Below, one piece after another: positions 42,476 through 52,279 of a DNA stretch of 64,000 bases. Position 1 is the stretch's first letter. Every line of letters starts with the position of its first letter. The translations under genes were made by a program, and so were the position numbers. Under the pieces are notes generated by a model that worked only from the letters and a program-made list of their open reading frames with translations, searched no databases and was not told the DNA's origin. The stretch spans positions 113,291,512 through 113,355,511 of the forward strand of contig NC_080172.1 of assembly GCF_950295315.1 (NCBI RefSeq), given 5' to 3'. The stretch is from Erinaceus europaeus (taxonomy: Eukaryota; Chordata; Mammalia; Eulipotyphla; Erinaceidae).

Positions 42476-43024
42476 CTTTTTATTTATTTTATTTTTGTTA
42501 TTTATAAAATTGAAATATTGACAAGACTATAGGATAAGAAGAGTACCTTTCCACACAATGCCCACCTCAGAGCTCCTTATCCATCCCTCCCTTGATAGCT
42601 TCCTTATTCTTTATCCCTCTGGGAGTATGTGCGGTACAGAGGGTAGAATGTCTGGCTTCTCTAATTGCTTCTCTGCTGAATATGGGCATTGGCAGGTTGA
42701 TCCACACTCCCAGCCTGTCTCTGTTTTTTCCGTTGTGATGCTGAAGCCTGGGGAGGGTGGGCTCCAAGATACACAGTGTCCTCTGCCCCAGGAAGTTGGG
42801 TTGGCATCATTTTAGTATCTGGAACCTGGTGGCCAAAAAAGAGTTAAGATAGAAAGCAGAGAAAATTGTTGACTAATCATAAACCTGAAGGTAAGAATAT
42901 TGCAGATGAAGATTTGGGGTCTCCATTTTGGAAAAAGCTAGTAGGTCTATTTTAGGTCTATTCCAGAAGGCCCATGGCTTTACTATTTTTTTTTCCTTCA
43001 CCTGCCATCTAATATGCAGGTGGA
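42476..43024 (-). mobile_element. L1 3'UTR fragment with 9-bp target duplication
   Basis: TTATTTATAAAATTGAAATA, AAGACTATAGGATAAGAAGA, GGGCATTGGCAGGTTGATCC and GGAACCTGGTGGCCAAAAAA. CCATATATA at 42467-42475 and 43025-43033 are likely target repeats. Confidence 0.87.
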
Positions 43025-43033
43025 CCATATATA

Positions 43034-43305
43034 TTTATATTTAGCACAGGAACCTGTATAACCTCTGAGTCCCTGTCAGTTTGAGCCCACAGTCCATGAC
43101 CACAAATGGGAGGATTCTAGGCTGCACTCATTTCAGGACTCATCTGCCTTGACTAGCAGAGTAGGCTGACCCAGCTTCCCTTGTGAGAGTGTGACAGTCC
43201 CCACCATCACTGCTTTATAGGGAGGAGAAATTCCTGGATCACATAGATCTCTGCACCAAAACTGCTCAGGGAGAACACAAGCGTCTTCTGAACTTAAGGT
43301 CCCAA
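43034..43305. other. unassigned sequence
   Basis: No recognised element before the CA-rich array. Confidence 0.4.
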
Positions 43306-43520
43306 CACACACACCACACACACACACACACACACACCACACACCACACACCACACACCACACACCACACACACATACACCAAATAGACACCCCCCACAC
43401 AATACACACACAACACACACATACCACACACATACACCAAATAAACACCACACACACACCACACATACACATCACACACACACACATTACACATACCACA
43501 CACACACCACACCACACACC
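43306..43520. repeat. (CA)n / CACACCACA minisatellite
   Basis: Over 200 bp of CA dinucleotides mixed with CACACCACAC and ACATACACCAAATA units. The Val/Cys-rich minus-strand frames here are translations of the array. Confidence 0.93.
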
Positions 43521-43559
43521 TTAACATACTTACATGCAAGGCATTTGTGTACCACCCCC

Positions 43560-43665
43560 CCACCCCCACCCCAGCACTGCTCAGCTCAGGATTGCACTTG
43601 GGACTTTGGAGTCTCAGACTGGAGAGTCTATTTGCATAACCATTATGCTATCCACCCTCCTCTAC
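43560..43665 (-). mobile_element. SINE-C copy
   Basis: CCAGCACTGCTCAGCTCAGG, TTTGGAGTCTCAGACTGGAG and TTTGCATAACCATTATGCTA: reversed SINE-C. Confidence 0.85.
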
Positions 43666-43769
43666 TGTGTGTATTTTCTTATCAGTTGTAATGATAATAG
43701 AGATTAAGTGATAGCAGAACATGGTGGATAAACACTAAAATAGACTTCAAACAGTTCAAATTCATATCC

Positions 43770-43892
43770 TCTGATGGGCTGGGGAGATATCTCACTTGAG
43801 AGGGAGTCTGCATTGCTGTTTATGTGATCCAGTTTTGAGTCCCTGGGGGTGGGGGGAGGTTGTTCTCTGTTCTCTCTCTCTGTCATTATATC
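43770..43892 (+). mobile_element. SINE-C-like copy, diverged
   Basis: GGGCTGGGGAGATATCTCAC, GGAGTCTGCATTGCTGTTTA and CCAGTTTTGAGTCCCTGGGG, then a pyrimidine tract. Confidence 0.55.
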
Positions 43893-43897
43893 GGAAT

Positions 43898-44105
43898 TTT
43901 TTATTTTAAAAATATTTTTATTTATTATTAGATAGAGATAAAAACTTGAGAGGGATATAGAGAGGGAGACACAGAAAGACATCTGAAGCCCTATTTCACC
44001 AACCACAAAGCTTTTCCCCTGCAGGTGGGAACCAGGGGCTTGAACCTGAGTCCTTGCATACCATAATGTGTGCTCTTAACTAGGCACACTACCCTGCCTG
44101 CCACC
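43898..44105 (-). mobile_element. SINE-A copy
   Basis: TATTTTTATTTATTATTAGA, ACCACAAAGCTTTTCCCCTG, GGCTTGAACCTGAGTCCTTG and ACTAGGCACACTACCCTGCC. Confidence 0.88.
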
Positions 44106-44267
44106 TCTGTAATTGTATCTGAAGAAGTCTATCCAGAAAAATGAAGCCCAGTGATAAAAACAATAACAAAATGCCCCTCTCTGTGCCCTCTGGCCACACA
44201 GTTGCACCTGTAATCTTAGAGACATACTTTATTTCTGTTTTCTGTTTTGCTCTCATTTGATTGAAAC

Positions 44268-44602
44268 TGTTAGAACCAGTCTAGGTTCAGATAGAGGCCC
44301 TGGGGGAAAGGATTTCCTGATCAAGATGTTTATATCCTAAAAGACAGTTGTTATGGAATGGACTGTGGAAAGCCTCTATGATGTAACCAATCCCTTCTGA
44401 CCCACTGCAGGGACAAATAGCAGGAGAGCATGACTTGTTCTCAGTTTGGTCCGCCAAAATCTTGTGTTAGTATTTGACTTTAGGAGGCCGAGGTCAGTGT
44501 GGTGTCTCACTCCCCCTGTACTTCTTCATTCTTTTCTGTGAATAAAGATCATCTTACATGACTCACAGAGTTCTACTGGTTCTTCTGCTCAGACTACCAT
44601 GA
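44268..44602 (+). mobile_element. probable LTR, family not assigned
   Basis: Starts TGTTAGAACCAGTC and ends near GATGAACCCA. A polyadenylation signal TGAATAAAGATCATC sits about 80 bp before the end. Unlike the other LTRs here, it shares no U3 or R motif with them. The LTR call rests on layout only. Confidence 0.4.
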
Positions 44603-44855
44603 TGAACCCAGCACTGGGAAGCCCATGGGGCCTTCCCAAGAAATACAACACTACCAGACCTGGGAACTTGATTCCACCATAGGCACTGAGAAATTCATCA
44701 GGGCTCCTCTCAGAGTTCATCACTCCACTGGATGTGGGTACCTGTCTCTCCTCACGTCTTGCCCCCAGAACCTGGTGACCCACTGGTCTTCTTTAGGAGA
44801 CTGGGGACCTTCTAACCCCCATGCAACATAACTATTTTTCCTTTTGGACACACAC
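44603..44855. other. unassigned, downstream of the probable LTR
   Basis: Possibly retroviral leader or unrelated DNA. No primer-binding site was recognised. Confidence 0.25.
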
Positions 44856-44856
44856 A

Positions 44857-44952
<96 letters not shown>
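44856..44952. repeat. (TC)n(TA)n(GT)n compound microsatellite
   Basis: Consecutive pyrimidine, TA and GT dinucleotide runs. Confidence 0.95.
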
Positions 44953-44959
44953 AATTTTT

Positions 44960-45003
44960 CTATTATCTTGATCGAATAGTGATAGCCAGAAATTGATAGG
45001 AAG

Positions 45004-45071
<68 letters not shown>

Positions 45072-45082
45072 GGAGAAAGAGA

Positions 45083-45121
<39 letters not shown>

Positions 45122-45245
45122 CTGTCCTATCTCACAACTTGTGAAGCTTTCCCCCTGCATCTGGGGGCCAGGGGTTTGAACATGGTGTGGTCCTTGTGCA
45201 TTATAACATATGTGCTCAACGAGGTGCACCACCACCTGGCCCCGA
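44960..45245 (-). mobile_element. SINE-A copy expanded by (TA)n and (GA)n
   Basis: ATCGAATAGTGATAGCCAGA, then a TA run (45009-45050) and a GA run (to 45118) inside the SINE tract, then CTTGTGAAGCTTTCCCCCTG and GCACCACCACCTGGCCCC. The tract that is about 50 bp in other copies is about 110 bp here. Confidence 0.88.
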
Positions 45246-45249
45246 GCTC

Positions 45250-45875
45250 TTGCTATATACTCAGTACCTCCTATATTGCTGTGAGAGAACAAACTCCACC
45301 TGTTTCCTCTCCTGACAATTGCCCTCACTTGGAGGAGCATGAAAAAGTTTTGCTCAGCTGCCCTTGATCATGGCCAGGAAGTATAAATCCCTTTGTGTTT
45401 CTCCTTAACCTCTAGAGAAAGTCAGGAGGAAGGGAGAGAGGACTCATTTGTGATAACAGTGGTAAGTAAATTATGCTTCTTCATTTAGAACACAAAAGCT
45501 GCTACCTTGGGTTTTGCCTTCTCAAATTTCTTCTTTATCCATGTAGCCATCAGGAGGAAGCTGGGAGAGGAAACCACATAGACTGTGTTAGGAAATCCTG
45601 TTTAGTCAAAAATATCACATTTTGTGTACACTTAGAAATTTGTTCATGGGCATATCTCATGTTGAGGATTATTACCACTATAAGAGCAAATAAACAAAGG
45701 AATTTGCCAATTTGCCTGCTCCATGAAGCAGCTTTTAGAGGAGAGTCTGCAGCTGTTGCTAAAGGCAACCTTGCTTATCTCTATGTGAAGCTAAGATATG
45801 GTCGGTAGGAAGGACAAGAATGGGAAGGACCTTCTAATCTCAGTCTGGGGAGAATAGGAAAACAAATAATGCATG
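45250..45875. other. unassigned, possibly unique
   Basis: No recognised repeat. A 111-codon frame (45473-45808) has no identifiable domain or splice-site support. Confidence 0.35.
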
Positions 45876-45975
45876 ATTATGCACATTTTGAACAAGGTGG
45901 GATGAGGAGTCCTCATTTTACAGAGGTAAGATTACCTCACCTGTGATCACAAAGTTAACACAGTCACAACTATAC
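45876..45975 (-). mobile_element. MIR remnant
   Basis: AGTCCTCATTTTACAGAGGT, AAGATTACCTCACCTGTGAT and CACAAAGTTAACACAGT follow the reversed MIR core and conserved centre. Confidence 0.65.
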
Positions 45976-46204
45976 TGTGGGCTGAGGAAAACAGGGTTTC
46001 CTGACCATGGCTGGGTAGAATCACCTTCTACTTCAATAGAGTCAACTCATCTTCCAAAAAGTAGGAACTGTCACAAGACAGAGAAAAACAATCATTCAGA
46101 GTCCCCCGTAGCAAAGTTACTATAGATGACAAGATGTCCAACTGGAGTATACTTGTTTTTTTAGCTCCTTGCAAATTTCTGGCCATTCCTGTCTCTAGAG
46201 ATTG

Positions 46205-46385
46205 ACTCCTTCCTCTTTCTCCTCCTCTTCCTCCTCTTCTTCATCTTCTCCTTCTTCTTTAATAGTTTATTTATTTTATTTTACCAGAACATTGGTCAGA
46301 TCTGACATATGGCAGTGCAGGGGACTGGGAACCTGGGAACTTGAAGCCTCAGTCATGGAACCATTATACTGTCTCCTCTACCCCT
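46205..46385 (-). mobile_element. SINE-C copy preceded by a CTT-rich tract
   Basis: A (CTTCCT)n-type tract (46205-46258), TTTACCAGAACATTGGTCAG, GACTGGGAACCTGGGAACTT and AACCATTATACTGTCTCCTC: reversed SINE-C with an expanded tail. Confidence 0.75.
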
Positions 46386-46824
46386 GATCCCTTCTTCTAG
46401 AACACTTTATTTCCAGATGTTTGAAAGCTTGGCTTCTTTGGGTCTTACTCAAATGTTGTTTTATCAGAGAAGTCAACTCTGATTGCTTTAAGAAGCAACT
46501 TGCCTGCCTGGCACATAGGTGATCGCTAAGCACATTATTCTGTTTGCTTTTGACATCAGTATCCATTTCACTATATAAAAATGTTTTTATTTGCCCATGT
46601 ATTCAGTAATTTATTCAAGCAATATCTATTTTTTTTTCAAATCACTTTATTGGACAGGTGTTGATTTTGTAGACTGTTATCACTTGTGTCCAGTTTCACA
46701 TTTTCCCTGTGGAAGTTGTCAGTGCACCACAACCACCACCAACTTGGCATCGTCTTCCACCAAAGGATGCTGGGTCCCCAAATCTCTTTCATCTCCCTTC
46801 TGCCTTCCTACTTTAGATCTACTA
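46386..46824. other. unassigned sequence
   Basis: No repeat firmly recognised. 46.40-46.58 kb (CTTGGGTCTTACTCAAATGT-like spacing) could be an old L2 end. Confidence 0.3.
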
Positions 46825-46830
46825 CAGTAG

Positions 46831-47137
46831 TGTTGATCTGCTTCTAAGACCCCTTCTGTTGTACTGCTTAATCGCTGTGGTCTATTTATGTAACCACTAG
46901 AGCCGCCCTGCCTGCAGGGTATTGATTTAATCCCCATTGGTTAGATGGAAGCTTTCTATGTTCTTTTCACGTTCTTTTTTTTTTTTGCTCCGCCCCCCTC
47001 TCCTAGTCATTTCCTTTCCATTGCCACTTCCGGTGAAGAGATGCATAAAAGGTGATGTATCTGAGATACTGCTTCCCAGCTCAGCCCTGAGTCCCTGGTC
47101 GTCTCTCTACCACCCGTGAAGCTAGGCCAGCCCGGCA
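46831..47137 (+). mobile_element. solo LTR with 6-bp target duplication
   Basis: TGTTGATCTGCTTC to CCAGCCCGGCA. CAGTAG flanks it at 46825-46830 and 47138-47143. It shares CCCTGCCTGCAGGGTATTGA and the GCTCCGCCCCCCTCTCC box with retrovirus B-type LTRs, and has a TATA-like GCATAAAAGG. 307 bp is short, and the AATAAA signal seen in relatives is absent. The GCTCCGCCCC box is a potential Sp1 site. Confidence 0.88.
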
Positions 47138-47149
47138 CAGTAGACCTCT

Positions 47150-47440
47150 GTCTTTGTTGTTGTTGTTGTTGTTTTGTCATAATGGGTTACATGATTGTAA
47201 GATTACAGAATATAGTTCCACACCACACTCAAAACCAAAGATCTATGTTCCCACCCTCCGATCTACCAAAGATAACCACCATAGTTCTCACAAATTCTGA
47301 GAAACCCTCTTTTTGCTTCTGCCTTTTTTGTTTTTGCAAGTTCATGTGTGTCAGTTTTCTGGATTCTACTGAGGAATGAAATCATCCTGTAGTTATCTTT
47401 CATCTCTACTTATCTCACCCTATCCTCTCATTTTCTAGCT
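47150..47440 (-). mobile_element. L1 3' end, older subfamily
   Basis: A (TTG)n run, ACATGATTGTAAGATTACAG, CAATTCCACACC-like AGTTCCACACCACACTCAAA and AGTTATCTTTCATCTCTACT suggest an old minus-strand L1 3'UTR running into the ORF2 end. Moderately supported. Confidence 0.5.
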
Positions 47441-47444
47441 GTCT

Positions 47445-47515
47445 CATATATATATTTATATATATAATATTTATATATAATTTATTTATATATTTATACA
47501 TTATATATAATGAAA
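47445..47515. repeat. TATA/TTATAT-rich low-complexity tract
   Basis: Imperfect TATATATTTATA units with almost no G or C. Confidence 0.85.
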
Positions 47516-47832
47516 TAAAGATAACTGAGAAGCTAGAATGACTGAATCTGGGTGTTAAATTAGGGGAGAGAGATGGGTGGTATAGGATAAGCCAGGGAGC
47601 AGCAGGTGAGTTTAAGTCCAGGGTTTTGCAAGACTTGAATGATTTGGACTTTGATTTCGACTAAGGTGGGTGGGGGAGGCATTTGGAGCATTGAGGACAG
47701 AGATTTATATGACCCAGCTTGTCTTGTCTTGAGAGTAAAATTGCAAGATGACAAGAGTAGAGAATGTTCAGGAGGCTCTGGTTTTGATGCAGGCAAGAAA
47801 GTATAGAGACGGATCAAGCTGATAATACACAT
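47516..47832. other. unassigned sequence
   Basis: No repeat recognised; one 90-codon minus-strand frame without features. Confidence 0.4.
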
Positions 47833-47835
47833 ATA

Positions 47836-48268
47836 ATTTCTGTCTTTCTATCATCTATCTATCATCTGTCTTTCTATCTCTGTCTGACTGATTATCATCT
47901 ATCTATTATCTATCATCTCTCTCCATCATCTATCTATCTATCTATCTATCATCTATCTCTGTCTGACTGATTATCATCTGTCTATCATCTCTCTCTATCA
48001 TCTATTTATCTGTCTATCATCTATCTCTGTCTGACTGATTATCATCTATCTATCATCTGTCTATCTCTGTCTGACTATCATCTATCTATCATATATCATC
48101 TATCTTTATCATCTATATATCTATCTATCTATCATCTATCATCTCTCTATCATCTACCTATCATCTATCTATCTGTCTATCTCTGTCTGATTATCATCTA
48201 TCTATCATTTGTCATCTATATATCTATGTATCTATCTATCATATATCTACTTATCTATCACCTCTCTC
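47836..48268. repeat. (TATC)n array with higher-order structure
   Basis: Over 400 bp of TATC/ATCT tetranucleotides. A longer motif containing ATCTCTGTCTGACTGATTAT recurs near 47.87, 47.95 and 48.02 kb, with partial copies near 48.06 and 48.18 kb. The array therefore grew by amplifying blocks of several tetramers. Confidence 0.95.
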
Positions 48269-48269
48269 T

Positions 48270-48660
48270 TTTGTATCAAAGCAAATTTGTGTTCATGCAA
48301 TCCTCTATTACTGATCTCTCTACTTGGTAATATATCATCTGCCTCTTTCCGTATCAACACACATAGTGGCACATCATAATCTTAATGTCTTCATATTATC
48401 CCCCTCTATGGATGTACCCTAATTTATCTAGCCAGTCTTGAATTAAACACTTGGATGGTTTCATATTTTTCACTGTGATAAACAATCCTACAGTGAACAT
48501 TCTTGTACATTCACATGCACTCGCTTACACAAGTAAGTCTTTGAAATAAGAGTCCTATCAGTGGAAACATTGGGTCAAAGTCTCCAAGTGATTGAAGACT
48601 TTTGTTCCATGTATCCTAGTTGTTAGAAGGAAGGGTACACCAGGAACAGTCTCACTAGAA
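48270..48660 (-). mobile_element. ancient L1 (L1M-type) ORF2 remnant
   Basis: TGGATGTACCCTAATTTATC, TAGCCAGTCTTGAATTAAAC, TTTTTCACTGTGATAAACAA, CAGTGAACATTCTTGTACAT and TCAGTGGAAACATTGGGTCA follow the old L1 ORF2 C-terminal region reversed. Confidence 0.75.
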
Positions 48661-48904
48661 ATGTGATGTTTTCTCGCTTCACCCATCATGAAATGTCAAT
48701 AAATGACAACCTAAAGTACCTAACTCTATGGATTCTATAAAAATTCACATTTCTTTATCTTTTAGGTTTTTTTTTTAAATTTTAGGTTGTTAGTTGACAT
48801 TGTATCATTGTTGTTCACATATTATTTGGGATGATAGCTTTTTCCTTATTAATCTTAAGAGCACTCATCAGAAATGTTGCAAATTTAAAGGATTTTTCAC
48901 ATAA
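48661..48904. other. unassigned, perhaps more of the ancient L1
   Basis: Low-information AT-rich DNA contiguous with the L1M remnant. Confidence 0.3.
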
Positions 48905-49132
48905 TATTTTAAAATATATTTATTTATTTATTTATTATTGGATAGATACAGAGAGAAATTGAGAAGGAAGGGGAATATAGAGAGGGAGAGAAACATAGAG
49001 ACACTTGAAGCCCTGCTTTACCACTTGTGAGGTGTCCCACCCACCCTGCAGCTGGGGACCAGGGGCTTGAACCTGGGCCCCTTGCACACTGTAGATGTGT
49101 GCTTAACCAGCTGCACCACTGTCTGGCCCCTT
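48905..49132 (-). mobile_element. SINE-A copy
   Basis: TTTATTTATTTATTATTGGA, GCAGCTGGGGACCAGGGGCT, TGAACCTGGGCCCCTTGCAC and CACCACTGTCTGGCCCC. Confidence 0.93.
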
Positions 49133-49144
49133 TCACATATATGT

Positions 49145-49363
49145 TTTTTAATTTTTCATTACCTTTATGTATTTGTTGGATAGAGACAGCCAGAAATCAA
49201 GAGGGAAGGCATTGAGAGAGAGAGAGAGAGAGAGACAAAGAGACAAAGAGACATCTGCAACATTGCTTCACTACTTGCAAAGCTTTCCCCCTATAGGTGG
49301 GGACCAGGGGCTTGAACCTGGGTCCTTGAGTATTCTAATATGTTCGCGCAACCTGGCCCCTCA
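49145..49363 (-). mobile_element. SINE-A copy
   Basis: TTTGTTGGATAGAGACAGCC, CTTGCAAAGCTTTCCCCCTA, GGCTTGAACCTGGGTCCTTG and CGCGCAACCTGGCCCC. It lies in tandem with the copy at 48905, and part of its head is deleted. Confidence 0.9.
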
Positions 49364-49675
49364 CGTAATATTTTTATTCTTTGTTCTCGAAAGATACTTT
49401 ATCCATTCAGTTAACTTATTAGTTACCCTCAACACCATGGTTTCTGTCAAGGTTTTGCCTTTATGGAAGTTAAATCATACTGCATCTGTTTGTTCCTGAG
49501 CTGCTGTTTTTAGACGATACTCAGAGTGTGAGTTTCCTCCATACTGAAATCTCACTGGACAAATCTATTTTTGTTTTTACTGTAGGGGAGTAAACAGGTT
49601 CAGTTTTCATCTCCTTGACTTTCCTATGTATTCTGTCGCTGCTATTCATGGGAGCCTTTTCTGATGCTGCTTTGA
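49364..49675. other. unassigned sequence
   Basis: No element recognised except a few L1-like words (TTCTTTGTTCTCGAAAGATA, CTGTCAAGGTTTTGCCTTTA). Confidence 0.3.
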
Positions 49676-49711
49676 TACACACACACACACACACACACTC
49701 ACACATATATA
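49676..49711. repeat. (CA)n microsatellite
   Basis: About 11 CA units, then CTCACACATATATATG. Confidence 0.9.
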
Positions 49712-49714
49712 TGA

Positions 49715-49936
49715 TAATCTCTGGGGCTATGAATCCACTGCTCCTAATGGCCATTTCTTCCATTTTTTTATTGGATAAGACGAGAGAGGAAAGGGAGATA
49801 GAGAGGGAGCAAGAAAGATAGAAACCTGTAGACCTGTTTCACCACTTTGAAGTGATTGCCCTGCAGGTGAGAGCAGGAGCTCAAATCAGAATGGTTACAC
49901 TGGTCCTTGCACTTAGAACTATGTGCACTTAACAAG
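49715..49936 (-). mobile_element. composite SINE copy, left part
   Basis: Extra-module remnant (TCTGGGGCTATGAATCCACT, GCTCCTAATGGCCATTTCTT), TTATTGGATAAGACGAGAGA, GCAGGTGAGAGCAGGAGCTC and ACTATGTGCACTTAACAAG. The head resumes after the LTR at 50357 (AACAAGGTGTGCCACCACCC). Confidence 0.9.
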
Positions 49937-50356
49937 CGTTGTTTTCGACGGGCTGGCTTCACGGGCGGGTAACAGGCGACCCGGGACTCATGGCTGGGTT
50001 GTACGCAGTATCTCTTTATTCATGCAGGACGCAGCGCAATCTATACCAAGCTAAGCTAAACTAAACTACTATAAACAATGTTGTCCTTATAAATATACTA
50101 GCCCAGTAGGGTGGGAACAGGATGCTACGCAGAGTGGGTGGAGAGAAAAGTGACTGGTGAAAATCAGGGTATGACAAGGAGAGGGGGCGGAGCAGGCAAG
50201 AATTCTATCACTGAACCACCAATGCCCTGGAGGGAGGGTGGTGCTTGTTAACAGCGGTTATGTCAATAGAATGAAGTGGTTATGTAAATAGAATAGTGTT
50301 AAGCAGGGAGGATTAAACCAAATGAAACAGAAGAGGTTTTTAAAAGCATACCAACA
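49937..50356 (-). mobile_element. solo LTR inserted in a SINE, 6-bp target duplication
   Basis: Reverse complement starts TGTTGGTATGCTTT and ends near CCCGTCGAAAACAACG. AACAAG at 49931-49936 and 50357-50362 is the target duplication, confirmed because joining the flanks gives the uninterrupted SINE. It shares ACTATTCTATTTACATAACC and TCCCTGCTTAACAC-type U3 motifs, and GCATGAATAAAGAGAT near the polyadenylation site, with retrovirus B. The 3' terminus reads CG, not the usual CA. Confidence 0.93.
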
Positions 50357-50385
50357 AACAAGGTGTGCCACCACCCTGCCCATAA
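50357..50385 (-). mobile_element. composite SINE copy, right part (head)
   Basis: AACAAGGTGTGCCACCACCC continues the SINE interrupted at 49936. Confidence 0.85.
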
Positions 50386-50447
50386 ATGTGTATCTTGAAA
50401 TCTACTAGCACATACTAAATAATTTTCCAAAGCACTTTTAAAAATCA

Positions 50448-50632
50448 ATACAGGTGGTGAAGCAGGTCCGCAGGTGTCTGTCTTTCTCTCCCCCTCTCTG
50501 TCTTCCCCTCCTTTCTCCATTTCTCTCTGCCCTATCCAACAACAACAACATCAGTAACAACAGCAGCAATAAAAACAAGGACAACAAAAGGGAAAATAAA
50601 TAAATAAATATAATAAAGTAAAAAAGTTAAAA
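50448..50632 (+). mobile_element. SINE-B copy, 5'-truncated
   Basis: Starts at CAGGTGGTGAAGCAGGTCCG, then TATCCAACAACAACAACATC, ACAAGGACAACAAAAGGGAA and AATAAATAAATA. TTAAAAATCAATA / TTAAAAAATCAATA flank it as near-perfect target repeats. Confidence 0.92.
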
Positions 50633-50774
50633 AATCAATATATGTAGCTGTTAAGTAAAACAAAAACAAGAACAACAACAAAAGAATGAGGTTTCTTATT
50701 TTCCCATGCACTTGACTAGACATGTTACTGTCAGACTTTGTATTGTTTTCAATTTAATGCACTTGGAATGGGAG

Positions 50775-50912
50775 TAGACTGGGAAAGTTTGGGATTATAA
50801 GACTTGTAGTGAATAGAGCGTCAGATTTGTAAGCATGAGGTGTGAATTCAGTCTCTGGCATCGCATATGTCAGAATGATGCTCTCTTTGTTAATAAATAA
50901 ATTAACAAATAT
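50775..50912 (+). mobile_element. SINE-D-like copy
   Basis: ATAGAGCGTCAGATTTGTAA, GCATGAGGTGTGAATTCAGT, CATATGTCAGAATGATGCTC and a TAATAAATAAATT tail. Confidence 0.7.
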
Positions 50913-51052
50913 CTTTGCATAAAATATTCAAGAAGGCAGATAGATAAAGAAAATATCATGAAATTCTGTGCTGGTTGAGAGCATGTTTCACCAATATGAG
51001 ACCTTGAAACCTATATTCAACCAAAATTGTGGATTAAAAGCAATTTTTGTTT

Positions 51053-51268
51053 GGGAGTAGGGTGGTGACACACTTGGTTGAGCACACATGTTACAATGCA
51101 CAGGTACCTGGGTTCAAGAAGCTCCCAGTCACCACCTGCAGGGGGAAAGCTTCATGAGTGGTGAAGCAGGGCTGCAGGTATCTCTCTGTCTCTTTCCCTC
51201 TCTATCACCCCCTTCCCTCTCATTTTTTGGCTCTCTCTATCTAATAAATAACTAAAGATAATTTTAAA
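51053..51268 (+). mobile_element. SINE-A copy
   Basis: GGGTGGTGACACACTTGGTT, CACCTGCAGGGGGAAAGCTT, CATGAGTGGTGAAGCAGGGC, TATCACCCCCTTCCCTCTCA and a CTAATAAATAACTAAAGAT tail. Confidence 0.95.
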
Positions 51269-51644
51269 AAGTTAAAAAAAACTTTTAAAGTATTGTTTTG
51301 TTTACATTAGTGTTCCTGCACTAAAAATTTAAGGAAACATTTTTCTTTGATTTGCTGGGAGTTTTTTTTTTTTTTTTTTTAGTAGTAGTACTTTTGCTAA
51401 CAAAAATAATTCTGAGGCTAGAGAAACAAATTATCTGGAGACCATGTAAGATAAGATTGCTACACTATTAAAAAGCTGAAGGTTTTCCTCTTTGTATGCT
51501 CACACTAAGATTAGTGTTAGATTACCTGTCAAAATGGTAAAATGAATTTCTGAACTAATTTTTGATGGAGCTACATTTAAAAATATCCTACTTGTGTTGG
51601 TGCAAAAAAGAAAATTGTTAGATCAATATGTAAAGAAATACATT
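51269..51644. other. unassigned sequence
   Basis: No element except a T run of about 20 at 51361-51380, probably part of an old retroposon. Confidence 0.4.
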
Positions 51645-51858
51645 ATTGGGGTCAGGTGATGGCACACCTGGTTGAGCTCACATGTCACAATGCACAAAAG
51701 AACTGGGTTTGAGCCTCTGGCTCCCACCTGTAGGGCGAAAGCTTCATGAGTGGTGAAGCAGTGCTGCAGGTATCTCTTTGTCTCTCTCTCTCTCTCTTCC
51801 CCTCTCAATTTCCAGCTGTCTCTATCCAATAAATAAGTAAAGATAATAAGAATATATT
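51645..51858 (+). mobile_element. SINE-A copy
   Basis: GGGGTCAGGTGATGGCACAC, CTGGTTGAGCTCACATGTCA, GCTTCATGAGTGGTGAAGCA and CCAATAAATAAGTAAAGAT. Confidence 0.95.
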
Positions 51859-52101
51859 TTTTAAAAAAGAAATTACCTTGTGATCCAGGAAATGCTTAGT
51901 GATTAATACATATGAAACAGAGCCACGCAAATAGTGGATAGCACCCAGAAGAATCTAGATTCTTTATGTACCGACTTCTTTGATAATGAGGTTTTACTTT
52001 TTACATTCTCACAGAATGTAAGAATGGTTCAGAATCCTCTATGGCATTTCAGAACAACTCCACATCTTTCTAGTTCTTTTTTTTTTTTTCTAATGACACT
52101 C

Positions 52102-52279
52102 CCCACTTGCCGGGGGACCTCACAATTAATAAAGTAGGACTGTAGGTGTCTCTTTTCTTCTCTATTTCCCACTCTCCTCTTGAGTTCTCGCTGTCTCTAC
52201 CTAAATAAATAATGCTAGGGTATATTTTATCACAAAGTAACACACTAGAGAGCCATGAAGGATAAAGAGAGTCTTTAGA
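52102..52279. repeat. local duplication, copy 1 (178 bp)
   Basis: Starts CCCACTTGCCGGGGGACCTC inside a SINE-A body and extends past the SINE tail into unique flank (GCTAGGGTATATTTTATCAC, AAGTAACACACTAGAGAGCC). It matches 53080-53285 with a few mismatches and a 28-bp gap. The shared odd SINE changes and shared flank show duplication rather than two SINE insertions. Confidence 0.9.

Noticed and set aside
43133..43569. Cys/Val-rich minus-strand frames
   Set aside because: Translations of the CA/CACACCACA array.
45473..45808. 111-codon frame as a gene
   Set aside because: No domain, no signal, adjacent to MIR and SINE debris. Chance frame most likely.
47836..48268. CRISPR-like array
   Set aside because: Tetranucleotide microsatellite without spacers; the genome is mammalian.
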